Source: Ptiloglossa arizonensis (lineage: Eukaryota > Arthropoda > Insecta > Hymenoptera > Colletidae). From it: 64,000 bases of DNA. The notes under the pieces are model-generated. The model saw only the letters and a list, made by a program, of their open reading frames with translations. It did no database searches and was not told the origin of the DNA. Numbering within the stretch: position 1 is the first letter of the stretch; each line of letters starts with the position of its first letter. The position numbers were made by a program, and so were the translations under genes. Location: positions 95,521-159,520 of the forward strand of contig NW_027479302.1 of NCBI RefSeq assembly GCF_051014685.1, written 5' to 3'. Below, one piece after another: positions 1 through 9,969 of the stretch.

Positions 1-108
1 GCTCCAAACGCTTAACCAGAATGGCCTGGGGAAAAAATACACGCATCGCTGTAATCGGGCGAGTTTCTACTTTCAGATGCAATAGGAATTTTTGGGTTAG
101 GACAATCC

Positions 109-125
109 GTTCGCGAGATATGGGA
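109..125 (+). other. CENP-B-box-like element (8 of 9 core bases), repeated in nearly every monomer
   Basis: In the first monomer gttcgcgagatatggga matches NTTCGNNNNANNCGGGN except at motif position 13 (T instead of C). The same 17 bp recurs every 177 bp. Monomers with 'gatagggga' have G at position 13 and so still match 8 of 9, and 'ccattcgcg' monomers keep TTCG. Copies with 'cgtttgcgag' lose one more base. The TCGCGA inside it is also an NruI site and a perfect 6-bp palindrome. Function is inference. Confidence 0.45.
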
Positions 126-154
126 GTTTGAAGCCAAGAAATGGTTGAGAAGGC

Positions 155-165
155 AAAAAATTTTT
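155..165. other. A6T5 tract in the monomer (bent-DNA candidate)
   Basis: Each base-type monomer has six A followed by five T, a 10-bp self-complementary AAAAATTTTT core, just before 'cgcaattctgct'. In types B, C and D the A run is broken (aataaattttt, aacaaattttt, or aacaaattatt in some copies), while the T run is mostly kept. A-tracts spaced by one monomer are common in satellites and can position nucleosomes; that role is inferred. Confidence 0.45.
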
Positions 166-177
166 CGCAATTCTGCT

Positions 178-354
178 GCTCCAAACGCTTAACCAGAATG
201 GCCTAGGGAAAAAATACAAATACCGCTGTAATCGGGCGAGTTTCTACTTTCAGTCGCAACAGGAATTTTTGGGTTAGGTCAATCCGTTCGCGAGATATGG
301 GAGTTTGAAGCCAAGAAATGGTTGTGAAGGCAAAAAATTTTTCGCAATTCTGCT
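178..354. repeat. Monomer type G ('aaataccgctg ... cagtcgcaac')
   Basis: This type is recognised by 'caaataccgctg' in the left third and 'cagtcgcaac' in the middle. It recurs near 709, 1,594, 2,125 and 2,303 in the left part of the window and is then absent for about 50 kb. It reappears with 'gggtga' and 'gttaatcc' near 53,458 and 55,759. The long gap suggests a past exchange with a distant or older part of the array. Confidence 0.85.
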
Positions 355-1593
355 GCTCCAAACGCTTAACCAGAATGGCCTAGGGAAGAAATACACATAC
401 CGTTGTAATCGGGCGAGTTTCTACTTTCTCACGCAACAGGAATTTTTGGGTTAGGTTAATCCGTTCGCGAGATATGGGAGTACGAAGCCATGAAATGGTT
501 GAGAAGGCAAAAAATTTTTCGCAATTCTGCTTCTCCAAACGCTTAACCAGGATGGCCTAGGGAAAAAATACACATACCTTTGTAATCGGGCGAGTTTCTA
601 CTTTCAGATGCAATAGGAATTTTTGGGTTAGGTCAATCCGTTCGCGAGATATGGGAGTTTGATGCCAAGAAATGGTTGAGAAGGCAAAAAATTTTTCGCA
701 ATTCTGCTGCTCCAAACGCTTAACCAGAATGGCCTAGGGAAAAAATACAAATACCGCTGTAACCGGGCGAGTTTCTACTTTCAGTCGCAACAGGAATTTT
801 TGGGTTAGGTCAATCCGTTCGCGAGATATGGGAGTTTGAATCCAAGAAATGGTTGAGAAGGCAAAAAATTTTTCGCAATTCTGCTGCTCCAAACGCTTAA
901 CCAGAGTGGCCTAGGGAAAAAATACACATACCGTTGTAATCGGGCGAGTTTCTACTTTCAGATGCAACAGGAATTTTTGGGTTAGGTCAATCCGTTCGCG
1001 AGATATGGGCGTTTGAAGCCAAGAAATGGTTGAGAAGGCAAAAAATTTTTCGCAATTCTGCTGCTCCAAACGCTTAACCAGAATGGCCTAGGGAAAAAAT
1101 ACACATACCGTTGTAATCGGGCGAGTTTCAACTTTCAGATGCAACAGGAATTTTTGGGTTAGGTCAATCCGTTCGCGAGATATGGGAGTTTGAAGCCATG
1201 AAATGGTTGAGAAGGCAAAAAATTTTTCGCAATTCTGCTGCTCCAAACGCTTAACCAGGATGGCCTAGGGAAAAAATACACATACCTTTGTAATCTGGCG
1301 AGTTTCTACTTTCAGATGCAATAGGAATTTTTGGGTTAGGTCAATCCGTTCGCGAGATATAGGAGTTTGATGTCAAGAAATGGTTGAGAAGGCAAAAAAT
1401 TTTTCGCAATTCTGCTACTCCAAACGCTTAACCAGAATGGCCTAGGGAAAAAATACACATACCGTTTTAATCGGGTGAGTTTCAACTTTCAGATGCAACA
1501 GGAATTTTTGGGTTAGGTCAATCCGTTCGCGAGATATGGGAGTTTGAATCCAAGAAATGGTTGAGAAGGCAAAAAATTTTTCGCAATTCTGCT
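355..1593. repeat. Higher-order unit, first variant (about 7-8 monomers)
   Basis: The monomer order is: 'tttctcacgc' type, 'cctttgtaatcggg' type, a type-G monomer, two 'ccgttgtaatc' monomers (the second with 'tttcaacttt'), 'cctttgtaatctgg', then 'ccgttttaatcgggtg'. The same order, without the type-G monomer, forms the 7-monomer unit at 2,437. This is therefore an older copy of that unit carrying one extra monomer. The distinctive 'ctcacgc' marker lies 12 monomers (2,126 bp, including two single-base insertions) upstream of its next occurrence. Confidence 0.7.
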
Positions 1594-2436
1594 GCTCCAA
1601 ACGCTTAACCAGAATGGCCTAGGGAAAAAATACAAATACCGCTGTAATCGGGCGAGTATCTACTTTCAGTCGCAACAGGAATTTTTGGGTTAGGTCAATC
1701 CGTTCGCGAGATATGGGAGTTTGAATCCAAGAAATGGTTGAGAAGGCAAAAAATTTTTCGCAATTCTGCTGCTCCAAACGCTTAACCAGAATGGCCTAGG
1801 GAAAAAATACACATACCGTTGAAATCGGGCGAGTTTCTACTTTCAGATGCAATAGGAATTTTTGGGTTAGGTCAATCCGTTCGCGAGATATGGGCGTTTG
1901 AAGCCAAGAAATGGTTGAGAAGGCAAAAAATTTTTCGCAATTCTGCTGCTCCAAACGCTTAACCAGGATGGCCTAGGGAAAAAATACACATACCGTTTTA
2001 ATCGGGTGAGTTTCTACTTTCAGATGCAATAGGAATTTTTGGGTTAGGTCAATCCGTTCGCGAGATATGGGAGTTTGAAGCCATGAAATGGTTGAGAAGG
2101 CAAAAAATTTTTCGCAATTCTGCTGCTCCAAACGCTTAACCAGAATGGCCTAGGGAAAAAAATACAAATACCGCTGTAATCGGGCGAGTTTCTACTTTCA
2201 GTCGCAACAGGAATTTTTGGGTTAGGTCAATCCGTTCGCGAGATATGGGAGTTTGAATCCAAGAAATGGTTGAGAAGGCAAAAAATTTTTCGCAATTCTG
2301 CTGCTCCAAACGCTTAACCAGAATGGCCTAGGGAAAAAAATACAAATACCGCTGTAATCGGGCGAGTTTCTACTTTCAGTCGCAACAGGAATTTTTGGGT
2401 TAGGTCAATCCGTTCGCGAGATATGGGAGTTTGAAT

Positions 2437-3675
2437 CCAAGAAATGGTTGAGAAGGCAAAAAATTTTTCGCAATTCTGCTGCTCCAAACGCTTAACCAAA
2501 ATGGCCTAGGGAAGAAATACACATACCGTTGTAATCGGGCGAGTTTCTACTTTCTCACGCAACAGGAATTTTTGGGTTGGGTTAATCCGTTCGCGAGATA
2601 TGGGAGTATGAAGCCATGAAATGGTTGAGAAGGCAAAAAATTTTTCGCAATTCTGCTGCTCCAAACGCTTAACCAGGATGGCCTAGGGAAAAAATACACA
2701 TACCTTTGTAATCGGGCGAGTTTCTACTTTCAGATGCAATAGGAATTTTTGGGTTAGGTCAATCCGTTCGCGAGATATGGGAGTTTGATGCCAAGAAATG
2801 GTTGAGAAGGCAAAAAATTTTTCGCAATTCTGCTGCTCCAAACGCTTAACCAGAATGGCCTAGGGAAAAAATACACATACCGTTGTAATCGGGCGAGTTT
2901 CTACTTTCAGATGCAACTGGAATTTTTGGGTTAGGTCAATCCGTTCGCGAGATATGGGCGTTTGAAGCCAAGAAATGGTTGAGAAGGCAAAAAATTTTTC
3001 GCAATTCTGCTGCTCCAAACGCTTAACCAGAATGGCCTAGGAAAAAAATACACATACCGTTGTAATCGGGCGAGTTTCAACTTTCAGATGCAACAGGAAT
3101 TTTTGGGTTAGGTCAATCCGTTCGCGAGATATGGGAGTTTGAAGCCATGAAATGGTTGAGAAGGCAAAAAATTTTTCGCAATTCTGCTGCTCCAAACGCT
3201 TAACCAGGATGGCCTAGGGAAAAAATACACATACCTTTGTAATCTGGCGAGTTTCTACTTTCAAATGCAATAGGAATTTTTGGGTTAGGTCAATCCGTTC
3301 GCGAGATATGGGAGTTTGATGCCAAGAAATGGTTGAGAAGGCAAAAAATTTTTCGCAATTCTGCTACTCCAAACGCTTAACCAGAATGGCCTAGGGAAAA
3401 AATACACATACCGTTTTAATCGGGTGAGTTTCTACTTTCAGATGCAACAGGAATTTTTGGGTTAGGTCAATCCGTTCGCGAGATATGGGAGTTTGAATCC
3501 AAGAAATGGTTGAGAAGGCAAAAAATTTTTCGCAATTCTGCTGCTCCAAACGCTTAACCAGAATGGCCTAGGGAAAAAATACGCATACCGTTGAAATCGG
3601 GCGAGTTTCTACTTTCAGATGCAATAGGAATTTTTGGGTTAGGTCAATCCGTTCGCGAGATATGGGCGTTTGAAG
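2437..3675. repeat. 7-monomer higher-order repeat, copy 1 (1,239 bp)
   Basis: The rare string 'ttaaccaaaatgg' followed by 'ctcacgc' and 'gggttgggttaatcc' starts this unit near 2,491 and again near 3,730, exactly 1,239 bp (7 x 177) away. Homology begins just after the t/g difference at 2,436/3,675. The order of the seven variants is identical in the two copies, including 'ctggaattt', 'tttcaacttt', 'ctttgtaatctgg' and 'ctactcc ... ccgttttaatcgggtg'. Confidence 0.85.
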
Positions 3676-4736
3676 CCAAGAAATGGTTGAGAAGGCAAAA
3701 AATTTTTCGCAATTCTGCTGCTCCAAACGCTTAACCAAAATGGCCTAGGGAAGAAATACACATACCGTTGTAATCGGGCGAGTTTCTACTTTCTCACGCA
3801 ACAGGAATTTTTGGGTTGGGTTAATCCGTTCGCGAGATATGGGAGTATGAAGCCATGAAATGGTTGAGAAGGCAAAAAATTTTTCGCAATTCTGCTGCTC
3901 CAAACGCTTAACCAGGATGGCCTAGGGAAAAAATACACATACCTTTGTAATCGGGCGAGTTTCTACTTTCAGATGCAATAGGAATTTTTGGGTTAGGTCA
4001 ATCCGTTCGCGAGATATGGGAGTTTGATGCCAAGAAATGGTTGAGAAGGCAAAAAATTTTTCGCAATTCTGCTGCTCCAAACGCTTAACCAGAATGGCCT
4101 AGGGAAAAAATACACATACCGTTGTAATCGGGCGAGTTTCTACTTTCAGATGCAACTGGAATTTTTGGGTTAGGTCAATCCGTTCGCGAGATATGGGCGT
4201 TTGAAGCCAAGAAATGGTTGAGAAGGCAAAAAATTTTTCGCAATTCTGCTGCTCCAAACGCTTAACCAGAATGGCCTAGGAAAAAAATACACATACCGTT
4301 GTAATCGGGCGGGTTTCAACTTTCAGATGCAACAGGAATTTTTGGGTTAGGTCAATCCGTTCGCGAGATATGGGAGTTTGAAGCCATGAAATGGTTGAGA
4401 AGGCAAAAAATTTTTCGCAATTCTGCTGCTCCAAACGCTTAACCAGGATGGCCTAGGGAAAAAATACACATACCTTTGTAATCTGGCGAGTTTCTACTTT
4501 CAAATGCAATAGGAATTTTTGGGTTAGGTCAATCCGTTCGCGAGATATGGGAGTTTGATGCCAAGAAATGGTTGAGAAGGCAAAAAATTTTTCGCAATTC
4601 TGCTACTCCAAACGCTTAACCAGAATGGCCTAGGGAAAAAATACACATACCGTTTTAATCGGGTGAGTTTCTACTTTCAGATGCAACAGGAATTTTTGGG
4701 TTAGGTCAATCCGTTCGCGAGATATGGGAGTTTGAA
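3676..4736. repeat. 7-monomer higher-order repeat, copy 2 (truncated to about 6 monomers)
   Basis: This segment aligns with 2,437-3,497 at a constant offset of 1,239 bp. Alignment breaks at 3,498/4,737, where copy 1 has 'gaatcc' and copy 2 has 'gaagcc'. One private substitution seen is g at 4,312 ('gggcgggttt') against a at 3,073. After 4,737 the array passes into a less ordered zone. Confidence 0.85.
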
Positions 4737-5880
4737 GCCAAGAAATGGTTGAGAAGGCAAAAAATTTTTCGCAATTCTGCTGCTGCAAACGCTTAACCAG
4801 AATTGCCTAGGGAAAAAATACACATACCGTTGTAATCGGGCGAGTTTCTACTTTCAGACGCAATAGGAATTTTTGGGTTAGGTCAATCCGTTCGCGAGAT
4901 ATGGGAGTTTGAAGCCAAGAAATGGTTGAGAAGGCAAAAAATTTTTCGCAATTCTGCTGCTTCAAACGCTTAACCAGACTGGCCTAGGGAAAAAATACAC
5001 ATAACGTTGTAATCGGGCGAGTTTCTACTTTCAGTTACAATAGGAATTTTTGGGTTAGGTCAATTCGTTCGCGAGATATGGGACTTTAAAGCTAAGAAAT
5101 GGTTGACAAGACAATAAATTTTTCGCAATTCTGCTGCTTCAAACGCTTAACCAGAATGGCCTAGGGAAAAAATACACATTCCGTTGTAATCGGGCGAGAT
5201 TCTACTTTCAGCTACAATAGGTATTTTTGGGTTAGGTCAATCCGTTCGCGAGATATGGGACTTTGAAGCTAAGAAATGGTTGACAAGACAATAAATTTTT
5301 CGCAATTCTGCTGCTCCAATGGCTTAACCAGAATGGCCTAGGGAAAAAATACACATACCGTTGTAATCGGGCGAGTTTCTACTTTCAGAGGCAACAGGAA
5401 TTTTTGGGTTAGTTCAATCCGTTCGCGAGATAGGGGAGTTTGAAGCTAAGAAATGGTTCAGAAGACAACAAATTTTTCGCACTTCTGCTGCTCCAAACGC
5501 TTAACCAGAATGGCCTAGGGAAAAAATACAGATACCGTTGTAATCGGGCGAGTTTCTACTTTCAGACGCAATAGGAATTTTTGGGTTAGGTCAATCCATT
5601 CGCGAGATATGGGAGTTTGAATCTAAGAAATGGTTGAGAAGGCAAAAAATTTTTCGCAATTCTGCTACTCCAAACGCTTAACCAGAATGGCCTAGGGAAA
5701 AAATACACATACCGTTGTAATCGGGCGAGTTTCTACTTTCAGACGCAATAGGAATTTTTGGGTTAGGTCAATCCGATCGCGAGATATGGGAGTTTGAAGC
5801 CAAGAAATGGTTGAGAAGGCAAAAAATTTTTCGCAATTCTGCTGCTTCAAACGCTTAACCAGAATGGCCTAGGGAAAAAA
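4737..5880. repeat. Mixed boundary zone of divergent monomers
   Basis: About six monomers in this stretch carry many private changes, such as 'ctgctgcaaacg' and 'aattgcctag' near 4,780-4,810, 'ataacgttg' near 5,002, 'ggtatttttggg' near 5,221, and 'ccaatggctt' near 5,316. They do not repeat as a clean block elsewhere in the window. The first 'gacaagacaataaattt' monomers appear here. It lies between the left 7/8-monomer domain and the blocks that follow, and is probably less homogenised. Confidence 0.6.
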
Positions 5881-7320
5881 TACACATACCGTTGTAATCG
5901 GGCGAGTTTCTACTTTCAGTTACAATAGGATTTTTGGGTTAGGTCAATCCGTTCGCGAGATATGGGACTTTGAAGCTAAGAAATGGTTGACAAGACAATA
6001 AATTTTTCGCAATTCTGCTGCTTCACACGCTTAACCAGAATGGCCTAGGGAAAAAATACACATACCGTTGTAATCGGGCGAGTTTCTACTTTCAGTTAGA
6101 ATAGGAATTTTTTGGTTAAGTCAATCCGTTTGCGAGATATGGGACTTTGAAGCTAAGAAATGGTTGACAAGACAATAAATTTTTCGCACTTCTGCTACTC
6201 CAATCGCTTAACCAGAATGGCCTAAGGGAAAAATACACATACCGTTGTAATCGGGAGAGTTTCTACTTTCAGACGCAACAGGAATTTTTGGGTTAGGTCA
6301 ATCCGTTCGCGAGATATGGGACTTTGAAGCTAAGAAATGGTTGACAAGACAATAAATTTTTCGCAATTCTGCTGCTCCAATCGCTTAACCAGAATGGCCT
6401 AAGGGAAAAATACACATACCGTTGTAATCGGGAGAGTTTCTACTTTCAGACGCAACAGGAATTTTTGGGTTAGGTCGATCCGTTCGCGAGATATGGGACT
6501 TTGAAGCTAAGAAATGGTTGACAAGACAATAAATTTTTCGCACTTCTGCTGCTCCAATCGCTTAACCAGAATGGCCTAAGGGAAAAATACACGTACCGTT
6601 GCAATCGGGCGAGTTTCTACTTTCAAATGCAATAGGGATTTTTGGGTTGGGTCAATCCGTTCGCGAGATATGGGAGTTTGAAGCTAACAAATGGTTGAGA
6701 AGAGAACAAATTTTTCGCAATTCTGCTGCTCCAAACGCTTAACCAGAATGGCCTAGGGAAAAAATACACATACCGTTGTAATCGGGCGAGTTTCTACTTT
6801 CAGACGCAACTGGAATTTTAGGGTTAGGTCAATCCGTTCGCGAGATATGGGAGTTTGATGCCAAGAAATGGTTGAGAAAGCAAAAAATTTTTCGCAATTC
6901 TGCTGCTCAAACGCTTAACCAGAATGGCCTAGGGATAAAATACACATACCGTTGTAATCGGGAGAGTTTCTACTTTCAGATGCAACAGGAATTTTTGGGT
7001 TAGGTCAATCCGTTCGCGAGATATGGGAGTTTGAAGCCAAGAAATGGTTGAGAAGGCAAAAAATTTTTCGCAATTCTGCTGCTCCAAACGCTTAACCAGA
7101 ATGGCCTAGGGAAAAAATACACATACCGTTGTAATCGGGCGAGTTTCTACTTTCAGATGCAACAGGAATTTTTGGGTTAGGTCAATCCATTCGCGAGATA
7201 TGGGTGTTTGAAGCTAAGAAATGGTTGAGAAGGCAAAAAATTTTTCGCAATTCTGCTGCTCCAAACGCTTAACCAGAATGGCCTAGGGAAAAAATACACA
7301 TACCGTTGTAATCGGGCGAG
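5880..7320. repeat. 15-monomer-offset block, copy 1
   Basis: This segment recurs at about 8,532-9,965 with an offset of 2,652 bp, which is 15 x 177 minus three single-base deletions that lie in between. Shared rare markers include 'cagttacaataggatttttggg' (one A deleted, 5,918 and 8,570), 'aggtcgatccg', 'caatagggatttttgggttggg', 'ctggaattttaggg' and 'tgctgctcaaacg' (one C deleted). Sharing of rare single-base deletions shows that this is block copying and not coincidence. Confidence 0.8.
6818..6828 (+). other. Telomere-like TTAGGGTTAGG element in a subset of monomers
   Basis: Most monomers have 'tttttgggttagg'. A subset has 'ttttagggttagg', giving TTAGGGTTAGG, nearly two vertebrate-type telomere units, or one TTTAGGG plus TTAGG. 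Examples are here, 9,470-9,480 and 17,965-17,975, with further copies near 13,185, 20,263, 20,971, 22,919, 24,169, 26,809, 30,349, 40,438, 49,291 and 61,503. It results from one T-to-A change and is spread by block duplication. It is not a telomere array. Confidence 0.5.
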
Positions 7321-8160
7321 TTTCTACTTTCAGTTAGAATAGGAATTTTTTGGTTAAGTCAATCCGTTTGCGAGATATGGGACTTTGAAGCTAAGAAATG
7401 GTTGACAAGACAATAAATTTTTCGCACTTCTGCTACTCCAATCGCTTAACCAGAATGGCCTAAGGGAAAAATACACATACCGTTGTAATCGGGAGAGTTT
7501 CTACTTTCAGTTACAATAGGATTTTTGGGTTAGGTCAATCCGTTCGCGAGATATGGGACTTTGAAGCTAAGAAATGGTTGACAAGACAATAAATTTTTCG
7601 CAATTCTGCTGCTTCACACGCTTAACCAGAATGGCCTAGGGAAAAAATACACATACCGTTGTAATCGGGCGAGTTTCTACTTTCAGTTAGAATAGGAATT
7701 TTTTGGTTAAGTCAATCCGTTTGCGAGATATGGGACTTTGAAGCTAAGAAATGGTTGACAAGACAATAAATTTTTCGCACTTCTGCTACTCCAATCGCTT
7801 AACCAGTATGGCCTAAGGGAAAAATACACATACCGTTGTAATCGGGAGAGTTTCTACTTTCAGACGCAACAGGAATTTTTGGGTTAGGTCAATCCGTTCG
7901 CGAGATATGGGACTTTGAAGCTAAGAAATGGTTGACAAGACAATAAATTTTTCGCACTTCTGCTGCTCCAATCGCTTAACCAGAATGGCCTAAGGGAAAA
8001 ATACACATACCGTTGTAATCGGGAGAGTTTTTACTTTCAGACGCAACAGGAATTTTTGGGTTAGGTCGATCCGTTCGCGAGATATGGGACTTTGAAGCTA
8101 AGAAATGGTTGACAAGACAATAAATTTTTCGCACTTCTGCTGCTCCAATCGCTTAACCAG
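7100..8160. repeat. 6-monomer tandem duplication, copy 1
   Basis: The marker 'atgggtgtttgaagc' occurs at about 7,200 and 8,261, 1,061 bp apart (6 x 177 minus one base, from the 'taggatttttggg' deletion). The block order is 'tgggtg' monomer, 'cagttagaat...ggttaagtcaatccgtttgcg', 'cagttacaatagga', 'cagttagaat' again, then two 'gggagag ... cagacgcaac' monomers. A private change seen is 'ccagtatggcc' near 7,806, where copy 2 has 'ccagaatggcc'. Confidence 0.85.
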
Positions 8161-9222
8161 AATGGCCTAGGGAAAAAATACACATACCGTTGTAATCGGG
8201 CGAGTTTCTACTTTCAGATGCAACAGGAATTTTTGGGTTAGGTCAATCCATTCGCGAGATATGGGTGTTTGAAGCTAAGAAATGGTTGAGAAGGCAAAAA
8301 ATTTTTCGCAATTCTGCTGCTCCAAACGCTTAACCAGAATGGCCTAGGGAAAAAATACACATACCGTTGTAATCGGGCGAGTTTCTACTTTCAGTTAGAA
8401 TAGGAATTTTTTGGTTAAGTCAATCCGTTTGCGAGATATGGGACTTTGAAGCTAAGAAATGGTTGACAAGACAATAAATTTTTCGCACTTCTGCTACTCC
8501 AATCGCTTAACCAGAATGGCCTAAGGGAAAAATACACATACCGTTGTAATCGGGAGAGTTTCTACTTTCAGTTACAATAGGATTTTTGGGTTAGGTCAAT
8601 CCGTTCGCGAGATATGGGACTTTGAAGCTAAGAAATGGTTGACAAGACAATAAATTTTTCGCAATTCTGCTGCTTCACACGCTTAACCAGAATGGCCTAG
8701 GGAAAAAATACACATACCGTTGTAATCGGGCGAGTTTCTACTTTCAGTTAGAATAGGAATTTTTTGGTTAAGTCAATCCGTTTGCGAGATATGGGACTTT
8801 GAAGCTAAGAAATGGTTGACAAGACAATAAATTTTTCGCACTTCTGCTACTCCAATCGCTTAACCAGAATGGCCTAAGGGAAAAATACACATACCGTTGT
8901 AATCGGGAGAGTTTCTACTTTCAGACGCAACAGGAATTTTTGGGTTAGGTCAATCCGTTCGCGAGATATGGGACTTTGAAGCTAAGAAATGGTTGACAAG
9001 ACAATAAATTTTTCGCACTTCTGCTGCTCCAATCGCTTAACCAGAATGGCCTAAGGGAAAAATACACATACCGTTGTAATCGGGAGAGTTTTTACTTTCA
9101 GACGCAACAGGAATTTTTGGGTTAGGTCGATCCGTTCGCGAGATATGGGACTTTGAAGCTAAGAAATGGTTGACAAGACAATAAATTTTTCGCACTTCTG
9201 CTGCTCCAATCGCTTAACCAGA
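8161..9222. repeat. 6-monomer tandem duplication, copy 2
   Basis: This copy follows directly on copy 1. The junction lies in 'cgcttaaccagaatggccta' near 8,157-8,170: the left side keeps the 'ccaatcg' of one monomer type and the right side continues with the 'cctaggg' of the other. The joined monomer is therefore a hybrid, as expected for in-register unequal exchange. After 9,222 the sequence continues as it does after about 6,580. Confidence 0.8.
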
Positions 9223-9965
9223 ATGGCCTAAGGGAAAAATACACGTACCGTTGCAATCGGGCGAGTTTCTACTTTCAAATGCAATAGGGATTTTTGGGTT
9301 GGGTCAATCCGTTCGCGAGATATGGGAGTTTGAAGCTAACAAATGGTTGAGAAGAGAACAAATTTTTCGCAATTCTGCTGCTCCAAACGCTTAACCAGAA
9401 TGGCCTAGGGAAAAAATACACATACCGTTGTAATCGGGCGAGTTTCTACTTTCAGACGCAACTGGAATTTTAGGGTTAGGTCAATCCGTTCGCGAGATAT
9501 GGGAGTTTGATGCCAAGAAATGGTTGAGAAAGCAAAAAATTTTTCGCAATTCTGCTGCTCAAACGCTTAACCAGAATGGCCTAGGGATAAAATACACATA
9601 CCGTTGTAATCGGGAGAGTTTCTACTTTCAGATGCAACAGGAATTTTTGGGTTAGGTCAATCCGTTCGCGAGATATGGGAGTTTGAAGCCAAGAAATGGT
9701 TGAGAAGGCAAAAAATTTTTCGCAATTCTGCTGCTCCAAACGCTTAACCAGAATGGCCTAGGGAAAAAATACACATACCGTTGTAATCGGGCGAGTTTCT
9801 ACTTTCAGATGCAACAGGAATTTTTGGGTTAGGTCAATCCATTCGCGAGATATGGGTGTTTGAAGCTAAGAAATGGTTGAGAAGGCAAAAAATTTTTCGC
9901 AATTCTGCTGTTCCAAACGCTTAACCAGAATGGCCTAGGGAAAAAATACACATACCGTTGTAATC
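8532..9965. repeat. 15-monomer-offset block, copy 2
   Basis: This is the second occurrence of the 5,880-7,320 segment. It includes the shared single-base deletions near 8,580 and 9,548 and the 'ctggaattttaggg' monomer near 9,465. Similarity ends after the 'ccattcgcgagatatgggtgtttg' monomer near 9,840: copy 1 continues with 'cagttagaat', whereas this copy continues with 'cagacgcaattgg'. It overlaps the second copy of the 6-monomer duplication, so the two events are nested. Confidence 0.8.
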
Positions 9966-9969
9966 GGGC

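Larger units (their letters stand above)
1..177. repeat. First monomer of the window, used as the coordinate frame
   Basis: This monomer sets the numbering used elsewhere: 'gctccaaacg' at 1-10, the type-variable 'cagatgc' segment around 90-96, TTCGCGAGATA at 110-120, and the A6T5 tract followed by 'tcgcaattctgct' at the end. It carries private changes, including 'ctgggg' for 'ctaggg' near 27, 'acgcatcgctg' near 41, and 'taggaca' for 'taggtca' near 99. The choice of phase is arbitrary, because a tandem array has no natural start. Confidence 0.9.

Noticed and set aside
2314..2499. Minus-strand open frame of 61 codons
   Set aside because: It lies entirely within satellite monomers and has no start context, codon bias or neighbours. 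The frame stays open only because the monomer length is a multiple of three.
5083..5110. TTGACA with a downstream TAAATT in type-B monomers, resembling a bacterial promoter
   Set aside because: The spacing is far below 17 bp, the motif recurs in dozens of monomers with no gene downstream, and the context is eukaryotic satellite.
4737..5880. Possible non-satellite insertion in the divergent zone
   Set aside because: Every 177-bp period can still be followed through it; the monomers are only more diverged.
6818..6828. Interstitial telomere tract
   Set aside because: Only one and a half to two units per monomer are present, embedded in satellite and created by a single substitution; no true telomere array exists here.
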